A stretch of DNA of 64,000 bases, taken from NCBI RefSeq assembly GCF_017876595.1, contig NZ_JAGIOG010000001.1, forward strand, positions 1,860,001-1,924,000, given 5' to 3'. This document shows positions 58,650 through 64,000 of the stretch, in pieces. The number at the start of each line of letters is the position of its first letter. The first letter of the stretch is position 1. The DNA is from Aeromicrobium fastidiosum (GTDB lineage: Bacteria > Actinomycetota > Actinomycetes > Propionibacteriales > Nocardioidaceae). A program made the position numbers and the translations under genes. The notes below the pieces were generated by a model. That model worked only from the letters and a program-made list of their open reading frames with translations, did no database searches and was not told the DNA's origin.

Positions 58650-58919
58650 ATGGCCGGCATGGTCGGAATGAACGTCGAAGAGGTGCGCAACCTCTCTCGC
58701 CACATGGACAGCGTCGCCACGCAGATCGAGCAGGCTGCTCGCCAGATCACGTCACTGATGAGCTCGACGACATGGGTCGGCAACGACCGCACCGCGTTCG
58801 AGGGTGACTGGACGGGGCAGCACATGACCGCCATCAGCCACGTCGTGACCGCGGTCCGCCAGGCCGGTCAAGTCGCGGGTCGCAACGCGGACGACCAGGA
58901 GCAAGTCGCGAACGGTTGA
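58650..58919 (+). CDS. WXG100 family type VII secretion target (EsxA/B-like), first copy
   Basis: 89 residues, helix-turn-helix, no signal peptide. The W-x-G turn is WVG in STTWVGNDRTAFEGDW. AAAGGAG precedes the ATG. No YxxxD/E export signal is visible at the C-terminus. It shares WxGNDRTxFE with the next gene, so the two may form a heterodimer of the kind exported by EccC/EssC machines. Confidence 0.88.
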   Translation: MAGMVGMNVEEVRNLSRHMDSVATQIEQAARQITSLMSSTTWVGNDRTAFEGDWTGQHMTAISHVVTAVRQAGQVAGRNADDQEQVANG

Positions 58920-58925
58920 CCCCGT

Positions 58926-58963
58926 CTGGGGCGCGGCATGGACGGGGCCGGCCGCGCCCCCAG
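58926..58963 (+). promoter_or_regulatory. hairpin between the two esx genes
   Basis: CTGGGGCGCGGC (58926-58937) pairs with GCCGCGCCCCCAG (58951-58963), leaving one bulged base. It fills the 73-base gap between the two WXG100 genes and may set their relative expression or mRNA stability. Confidence 0.5.
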
Positions 58964-58992
58964 CGACACCGACTACGTCAAGGAGCACCGCC

Positions 58993-59262
58993 ATGAACCA
59001 GATGTTCGGCATGAACATCGAGCAGATCCGCGCACTCTCAGGACAGCTGGACGCCGCGGGTCACGAGGTCGAGCAGATCCTGGCATCGCTGACCAAGGGC
59101 CTGAGTGTCACCCCGTGGAAGGGCAACGACCGCACCCGCTTCGAGCACGAGTGGCAGACCGCGCACACGGCCGGCCTGCGCAACGCCGCTGCAGCACTCC
59201 ACCAGGCCGCCCGCGGAGCCAAGCAGAGCGCCGACGAGCAGCACCGAGCGTCGGAGCACTGA
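58993..59262 (+). CDS. WXG100 family type VII secretion target, second copy
   Basis: 89 residues, same length as its neighbour. The turn is WKG in VTPWKGNDRTRFEHEW; the rest is two helices with Ala-rich heptads. No signal peptide and no YxxxD/E tail. AAGGAG lies about seven bases upstream. It is one base ahead of the first WXG-headed large protein. Confidence 0.88.
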   Translation: MNQMFGMNIEQIRALSGQLDAAGHEVEQILASLTKGLSVTPWKGNDRTRFEHEWQTAHTAGLRNAAAALHQAARGAKQSADEQHRASEH

Positions 59263-59263
59263 C

Positions 59264-60331
59264 ATGGCGGACATGATCGGCGCGGACGTCGAGGCGCTGC
59301 GACGTCTGGCGCTGCAGTTCGAGCAGTCGGCGCAGCGCCTGCGGGCCGTCTCCGGGAGCGTGTCGAACAGCGTCCGCGCCTCCGCATGGGTCGGCCCGGT
59401 CTCGGTCCGCTTTCGCACCTCGTGGGACTCCGACCACAGCGTCCGCCTGAAGACTGTCGCGACGACGCTGGAGGGCAACGCCCGCATCCTTCGGCAGAAC
59501 GCTGCCGCGCAGGAGGCCGCGAGCGCGAGCCTCGCGGGGGTCGGCTCACGACCTGCCACCGGTACTGGTGTCGACTCTTTGGACCCCGAGCAGGTCCGCG
59601 CGATCGAGAAGTTGATGCGGACCTGGGCGCTCGAGAACCCGGGTCTCGCACTGGAGGTCACGAAGGTCCTGAAGGAGGGCGGCTACCCGAATGCCGACCG
59701 TCTGCTCCCCAGGCTCAGGGACGTCAAGGGCATGCTCAACGGACTTGAGCTCGCCGGCCCGATCAGCGGTCTCGCGAAGTCGTTGAAGACGCCGGGCGGC
59801 GTGCTCGGCTTCCTCTCCGCGGGGTTCTCGGCCAAGGATCTGGGTGAGGCGCTGGGCGTCGGCGATGAGCCCGCCGCGTGGCGTGCCGGGACGGACATGG
59901 CGGCGTACGTCCTGACGGCCGGAGTGCCAGGTGGAGGGGTTGCCTGGTGGTTCGGGACCAAGGTCGGCGAGGCCGGCTACGCCGCCGCAGACCAGGCATT
60001 CAACGTCACTGACGCGAATTTCGCGAGCGGTGTGCGCACTGTCTTCGGTTCTGGAGTCGATCCGAACAACCTGACGGTGGAGCAGGCCGATGCGATGGTG
60101 CGTCGGTACGACGGCCCCATGGGCATCGTCAACTCGATCGGCGACGCGGGCATGGCCCCGATCTACGGAGCAGGGGACGCGGTCGGCAATGCCGTCTACG
60201 ACGCGAGCGAGGCCGCGGGTCGAGTGGCTCACGACACCGGCGAGGCAGTCGGCCGGGCGGTGGACGACACGGGCAAGAAGATCGGCGGAGTGATCGACTC
60301 GGTCAAGAAGGTGAAGTGGCCATGGCAATGA
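59264..60331 (+). CDS. WXG100-headed large protein, putative type VII effector
   Basis: 355 residues. Residues 1-95 form a WXG module (IGADVEALRRLALQFEQSAQ, turn AWVGP) closely similar to that of the lipase-like protein two genes downstream. After a Gly/Ala linker, residues about 105-355 form an unrecognised domain with a Gly-rich hydrophobic stretch (AAYVLTAGVPGGGVAWWFG) and a repetitive amphipathic end (VAHDTGEAVGRAVDDTGKKI) finishing KWPWQ. Layout fits a polymorphic effector; activity unknown. The stop overlaps the next gene by 10 bases. Confidence 0.75.
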   Translation: MADMIGADVEALRRLALQFEQSAQRLRAVSGSVSNSVRASAWVGPVSVRFRTSWDSDHSVRLKTVATTLEGNARILRQNAAAQEAASASLAGVGSRPATGTGVDSLDPEQVRAIEKLMRTWALENPGLALEVTKVLKEGGYPNADRLLPRLRDVKGMLNGLELAGPISGLAKSLKTPGGVLGFLSAGFSAKDLGEALGVGDEPAAWRAGTDMAAYVLTAGVPGGGVAWWFGTKVGEAGYAAADQAFNVTDANFASGVRTVFGSGVDPNNLTVEQADAMVRRYDGPMGIVNSIGDAGMAPIYGAGDAVGNAVYDASEAAGRVAHDTGEAVGRAVDDTGKKIGGVIDSVKKVKWPWQ

Positions 60332-60888
60332 TGCTGATGACGATTCCTGAACTGGCCGCCGTGATCGATTCTGTCGATCAATTGACGGCGTGCGTCAGTG
60401 AGTGCCTCGGAGGCGCGGTGATCACGTCGGAAGGCCTTCGGGAGACGGGGCATGCCGCGCTGGGGGTCAGGTTCCTCGCGCTGAGCGAGGCCGACCAGGT
60501 CGAGTTCCTCGCGACCGTGGCGGAGCTGCGTGCCGCGGCTGCTCGTCACTTGGTGGATGGGTGCGACATCATCAGGCTCGCGGCAGTGGACGCAGCCGGT
60601 CGGATGCACGTGGCATTGGTGTTCGACCAATTCTTCGTCGTCACGATCAGCGGCGGTTGGTGCGGTGTGATGAACGTCGAGGCACCCTTGACGCGAGAGG
60701 ACCTTGTCGAGCTCCTCCCAGTCGTCGTCGAGGACTCGAGAGTCCTGACGGTCCAGCGGTACGAGAGCTCAGGATGGGCGGCCGTGAGGTTGCTGCCTGC
60801 CACGGAATCGAGCGGAGCCGTCGAGGGGGCGATCGCCGACGAGTGGTCGAGGATGGTCTGCGAGATGGCCGGTCTGGGTTCTCGATGA
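60322..60888 (+). CDS. small protein of unknown function between two WXG effectors
   Basis: 188 residues from the ATG at 60322 (AGAAGG ten bases upstream); a GTG at 60316 is possible. It has no signal peptide or membrane helix and is predicted mixed alpha/beta, with a central hydrophobic strand region (MHVALVFDQFFVVTISGGWC). No family recognised. Its place, overlapping one WXG-headed gene by 10 bases and the next by four, fits an immunity protein or effector-specific chaperone; this is inference from context only. Confidence 0.7.
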   Translation: MAMMLMTIPELAAVIDSVDQLTACVSECLGGAVITSEGLRETGHAALGVRFLALSEADQVEFLATVAELRAAAARHLVDGCDIIRLAAVDAAGRMHVALVFDQFFVVTISGGWCGVMNVEAPLTREDLVELLPVVVEDSRVLTVQRYESSGWAAVRLLPATESSGAVEGAIADEWSRMVCEMAGLGSR

Positions 60889-61904
60889 TGATCGGCGCAG
60901 ATGTCGAGGCGCTCGAGCGCCTGGCCGGGCAGTTCGAGCAGGCCGCCAGCCGGCTGCGGCACCAGGCGGAATCGGTGTCGTCCGGGGTCAAGCTCTCGGC
61001 GTGGGTGGGTCCGGTCGCGATCCGCTTCCGGCACGACTGGGACTCGACCCACAGTGCACGCCTGCGGCAGACCGCGGCAACCCTCGACGACAGTGCACGC
61101 ATCCTGCGGCAGAACGCAGCGGAGCAGCGTCGCGCGAGCGGAGCCTCGACAGGATCCGCGCAGTCGCCGAAGGGTGCAGGTTCGTCAGATTCTCGGCTCG
61201 GGCCGTCGTCCGGACTGGGGGACGACTTCGAGACGTACTCCGACATGAAGCCGGACGAGCACGGCGTCCGCCTCGTGAAGGTCACGGGAGACGACGGGGT
61301 CGAGCGGTACGTCGTCTACGTGGGCGGGACCGGCTCGGACGGCGATGCGCTGAATCCGGGGCGCGCGCACTCGGCCTACGACGCCATCAGCGCGACCGGC
61401 GGGATCGACACGGTCACCGCCGAGTACGTCCGACGGCGGATGGCGTCGATCCCCGAAGGTGCTGAGGTGATGATGGTGGGCTACAGCCAGGGCGGGGTCC
61501 ATGCGATGGACTTCGCCGGGACCGGCAAGTACAACATCACGGATGTCGTGACCTTCGGGGCACCGATCAACGCCAGTCCCAACGCGCGCCTTCACGGCGT
61601 GAACGTGCTGAGCGTGGAGCAGGCGGGGGACCGTGTCCCGAACCTTGGTGCTGCGAGGACCTTGGACGTGTTCAACCCCGTCATGGCCTACGACAACGTT
61701 CGGCTCCTGTTCAGCAGTGACACGGCGGGCCAGTCGGCCACCTATCGCGGCGACGCAGGCGTGGGGGGACTCTCGGGCGGGCACGGGAACCCGGACACCT
61801 ATCGAATACTTGGCGAGCGCTTCGACCAGTCGTCGGAGGGCCAGGTCTTCAAGGAGAGCCAGGAGCGCTACCGGCAGGGCAAGGCCAGCGTCGTGGCACC
61901 CTGA
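60885..61904 (+). CDS. WXG100-headed lipase/esterase-like protein, putative type VII effector
   Basis: 339 residues. Residues 1-90 are a WXG module (turn AWVGP), followed by a Ser/Gly linker and an alpha/beta-hydrolase domain from about 120. A catalytic triad can be proposed: Ser201 in VGYSQGG, Asp249 in QAGDRVP and His300 in SGGHGNPDTY. YVVYVGGTGSDG at the start of the domain is a typical oxyanion strand. A secreted lipase effector is known in staphylococcal type VII secretion (TslA). The ATG overlaps the preceding stop (ATGA); a second ATG follows directly. Confidence 0.83.
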   Translation: MMIGADVEALERLAGQFEQAASRLRHQAESVSSGVKLSAWVGPVAIRFRHDWDSTHSARLRQTAATLDDSARILRQNAAEQRRASGASTGSAQSPKGAGSSDSRLGPSSGLGDDFETYSDMKPDEHGVRLVKVTGDDGVERYVVYVGGTGSDGDALNPGRAHSAYDAISATGGIDTVTAEYVRRRMASIPEGAEVMMVGYSQGGVHAMDFAGTGKYNITDVVTFGAPINASPNARLHGVNVLSVEQAGDRVPNLGAARTLDVFNPVMAYDNVRLLFSSDTAGQSATYRGDAGVGGLSGGHGNPDTYRILGERFDQSSEGQVFKESQERYRQGKASVVAP

Positions 61905-62004
61905 GGCGGGGAAAGAGCAGTGGGTGCCCAAGCCCGGAGCGTCGATCCGGTCAGGCAACTCCCCGAGACGCGATCGGCGCTGCCGGCCCCGTACCTGACG
62001 CCGG

Positions 62005-62010
62005 TAGGCT
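62005..62010 (+). promoter_or_regulatory. -10 element for leaderless glmS
   Basis: TAGGCT ends seven bases before the glmS ATG. No Shine-Dalgarno sequence is present, and the -35 region is poor. A leaderless transcript is the natural reading. Confidence 0.5.
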
Positions 62011-62017
62011 GGGCCCC

Positions 62018-63862
62018 ATGTGCGGAATTGTCGGATATGTCGGTCAGCGCTCCGCCCTCGACGTCGTCATGGGCGGTCTGAGGCGCCTGGAGTACCGCGG
62101 CTACGACTCCGGCGGCGTCGCCCTCGTCGCCGACGGCGTGATCCACTCGTCCAAGAAGGCCGGCAAGCTGCTCAACCTCGACGCCGAGCTGGCCGCCCAC
62201 CCGCTGCCCACGGCGCACACCGGCATCGGCCACACCCGCTGGGCGACGCACGGCGCTCCCAACGACGTCAACGCGCACCCGCACCTCGACGAGACGGGGC
62301 GCGTCGCCGTCGTGCACAACGGCATCATCGAGAACTTCGCGGTGCTCCGCACCGAGCTCGAGGCAGCCGGCCACGAGCTGCTGTCCGAGACCGACACCGA
62401 GGTCGTCGCCCACCTCCTGCACGACGAGCTGGCCCGCACCCCCGACCTGTCCGACGCGGTGCGCGCGGTCTGCCAGCGGCTCGAGGGTGCCTTCACCCTG
62501 GTCATCTGCGACGCCGACCAGCCCGATGTCGTCGTCGGTGCGCGGCGCAACTCCCCGCTCGTGGTCGGGCGCGGCGACGGTGAGAACTTCCTCGGGTCCG
62601 ACGTCGCGGCGTTCATCGAGTTCACCCGCGACGCCGTCGAGCTCGGCCAGGACCAGGTCGTCACGATCACGCCCGACGCGATCGTGGTGACCGACTTCTT
62701 CGGGGCCCCCGCCGAGACCACCGAGTACCACGTCGACTGGGACGTGTCCGCCGCCGAGAAGGGCGGCTACGACTGGTTCATGCTGAAAGAGATGGACGAG
62801 CAGCCGCAGGCCGTCGCCGACACCCTGCTGGGCCGTCACTCGACCGCCGGGCAGCTGCAGCTCGACGAGATGCGCCTCAGCGACGACGAGCTGCGCGAGG
62901 TCGACCGCATCGTCATCATCGCCTGCGGGACGGCCTCGTACGCGGGCCTCGTCGCCAAGTACGCGATCGAGCACTGGACCCGCATCCCGTGCGAGGTCGA
63001 GCTCGCGTCGGAGTTCCGCTACCGCGACCCCATCCTCGACAAGAGCACGCTGGTTGTGGCGATCAGCCAGTCGGGCGAGACGATGGACACCCTGATGGCC
63101 ATCCGCTACGCCCGCCAGCAGAAGGCGCGGGTGCTGTCGATCTGCAACACCAACGGCTCGACGATCCCGCGCGAGTCCGATGCGGTGATCTACACGCACG
63201 CGGGCCCCGAGGTCGCGGTCGCGTCGACCAAGGGCTTCTTGTCGCAGGTCGTCGCGTGCTACCTGCTGGCGCTGTACCTCGCCCAGGTCAAGGGCACCAA
63301 GTACGGCGACGAGATCGCCAGCATCCTGGCCGAGATCGACAAGGTTCCGGCAGGCATCCAGCGCCTGCTCGACGAGGGCGACCAGGTGCGCAAGCTCGCC
63401 GCCGAGCTGTCGGGGTCGCGGTCGATCCTGTTCCTCGGCCGCCACGTCGGCTACCCCGTGGCCCTCGAGGGTGCCCTCAAGCTCAAGGAGCTCGCCTACA
63501 TCCACGCCGAGGGCTTCGCAGCCGGCGAGCTCAAGCACGGCCCCATCGCGCTGGTCGAGGAGGGCCTGCCGGTGTTCGTGGTCGTGCCGCCCAAGGGCCG
63601 CGACCAGCTGCAGGAGAAGACCGTCAGCAGCATCCAGGAGATCCGGGCCCGCGGTGCGCTCACGATCGTGCTGGCCGAGGACGGCGACGACGACGTCATC
63701 CCGTACGCCGATCACCTGATCCGCCTGCCGAAGGTGCCGACGCTCCTGCAGCCGCTGGTCGCGACGGTGCCGCTGCAGATCTTCGCCACCGAGTTCGCGA
63801 GCCTGCTCGGCCACGACGTCGACCAGCCCCGCAACCTGGCCAAGTCGGTCACGGTCGAATAG
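62018..63862 (+). CDS. glmS: glutamine-fructose-6-phosphate aminotransferase (isomerizing)
   Basis: 614 residues, full length. It makes glucosamine-6-phosphate from fructose-6-phosphate and glutamine. The mature N-terminal Cys is in MCGIVGYVG; the amidotransferase domain has HTRWATHG and HNGIIENF. Two SIS sugar-binding domains follow (CGTASYAGLVAKY, AISQSGETMDTL), and the end KSVTVE is the universal one. With glmM it supplies UDP-GlcNAc precursors. It restores the usual coaA-glmS neighbourhood after the inserted island. Confidence 0.97.
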   Translation: MCGIVGYVGQRSALDVVMGGLRRLEYRGYDSGGVALVADGVIHSSKKAGKLLNLDAELAAHPLPTAHTGIGHTRWATHGAPNDVNAHPHLDETGRVAVVHNGIIENFAVLRTELEAAGHELLSETDTEVVAHLLHDELARTPDLSDAVRAVCQRLEGAFTLVICDADQPDVVVGARRNSPLVVGRGDGENFLGSDVAAFIEFTRDAVELGQDQVVTITPDAIVVTDFFGAPAETTEYHVDWDVSAAEKGGYDWFMLKEMDEQPQAVADTLLGRHSTAGQLQLDEMRLSDDELREVDRIVIIACGTASYAGLVAKYAIEHWTRIPCEVELASEFRYRDPILDKSTLVVAISQSGETMDTLMAIRYARQQKARVLSICNTNGSTIPRESDAVIYTHAGPEVAVASTKGFLSQVVACYLLALYLAQVKGTKYGDEIASILAEIDKVPAGIQRLLDEGDQVRKLAAELSGSRSILFLGRHVGYPVALEGALKLKELAYIHAEGFAAGELKHGPIALVEEGLPVFVVVPPKGRDQLQEKTVSSIQEIRARGALTIVLAEDGDDDVIPYADHLIRLPKVPTLLQPLVATVPLQIFATEFASLLGHDVDQPRNLAKSVTVE

Positions 63863-63962
63863 GCCGTACGGCTCCTGCGTCGCCGCTCCAGCGCTTCGTA
63901 CCTCAGCGCTGCCGTGCTTCGCACGGACGGCTGCCTTCGCTCGCTGCGCTCGCTCGGCCAGT
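63863..63962. repeat. hairpin-rich REP-like stretch after glmS
   Basis: Several short palindromes are packed here: GCCGTACGGC (63863-63872), AGCGCT repeated at 63890 and 63905, CCGTGC-TTC-GCACGG (63912-63926) and CGCTCGCTGCGCTCGCTCG. This looks like an actinobacterial intergenic repeat; the first palindrome may aid termination of glmS. Confidence 0.5.
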
Positions 63963-63989
63963 GGTCGGGGCGACGATAGGCTGAGCGGC

Positions 63990-64000
63990 ATGGCAATCGT
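63990..64000 (+). CDS. start of next gene (partial), possibly holo-ACP synthase
   Basis: ATGGCAATCGT encodes MAI(V) before the window ends. TAGGCT (63977-63982) lies seven bases upstream, as for glmS. In many actinobacteria acpS follows glmS and begins MAIVG, but only eleven bases are visible. Confidence 0.35.

Noticed and set aside
37724..61904. Reading the island as a complete mycobacterial ESX locus
   Set aside because: No gene resembles EccB, EccD, EccE, EspG or mycosin, and there are no PE/PPE genes; only the ATPase and WXG proteins match.
61905..62017. glmS ribozyme or riboswitch upstream of glmS
   Set aside because: Only 113 bases separate the genes, no glmS ribozyme core is visible, and TAGGCT seven bases before the ATG argues for a leaderless message.
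61868..63991. 707-codon minus-strand open frame opposite glmS
   Set aside because: glmS on the plus strand is complete and canonical; the antisense translation is compositionally biased with no motif.

Overview
The window is a GC-rich actinobacterial chromosome segment. Evidence for this is the many GTG and TTG starts, the zinc-ribbon S14 and L36 proteins, L4 carrying a C-terminal actinobacterial-type add-on domain, mycobacterial SigK/RskA-like regulators and WXG100 proteins. Gene order and sequences best fit Propionibacteriales (Nocardioidaceae, perhaps Aeromicrobium). That placement is inference.

Layout. 1-954: the end of a cation-efflux transporter and a lipoprotein. 1,087-14,078: the S10-spc ribosomal protein cluster (rpsJ to rplO, terminator, then secY-adk-map). 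14,083-20,958: an accessory block (lipoprotein, CHAP-domain wall protein, dimethylargininase-like enzyme with a divergent Lrp regulator, and a LuxR-type response regulator facing a tandem-module histidine kinase). It separates map from infA, which are usually adjacent. 21,088-24,933: infA-rpmJ-rpsM-rpsK-rpsD-rpoA-rplQ. 24,951-31,535: a second accessory block (methyltransferase, DUF4394 protein, ECF sigma/anti-sigma pair, GH114-like protein, YjbR-like protein, truA, subtilase). 31,540-37,521: gltA, rplM-rpsI-glmM, a double-GNAT gene bracketed by 80-bp inverted repeats, and coaA. 37,724-61,904: a type VII secretion-like island. 62,018-63,862: glmS, followed by the first bases of another gene.

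The island is the most interesting part. All its genes are on the plus strand. The first ten run with 1-4 nt overlaps except before moxR. In order they encode a PP2C phosphatase, a Glu-Pro-repeat FHA protein, a membrane Ser/Thr kinase, an FHA-HTH protein, a 2057-residue Ig-like/FN3 surface protein, a MoxR ATPase, a DUF58 protein, a transglutaminase-fold membrane protein that has lost two of its three catalytic residues, an RDD-FHA membrane protein, and an EccC/EssC-type ATPase with fused ubiquitin-like and FHA domains. Two small WXG100 proteins follow, then two WXG-headed larger proteins, one with a lipase-like catalytic triad, and a small unknown protein between them. No EccB, EccD, EccE or mycosin gene is present. 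The inference is a phospho-regulated secretion machine in which the Ig/FN3 protein and the MoxR-DUF58-transglutaminase set may stand in for the usual envelope parts.

Other points: several genes look leaderless, with a -10 hexamer 6-7 nt before the start; strong hairpins lie on both sides of the first esx gene; and a 23-bp palindrome covers the rpoA stop codon.
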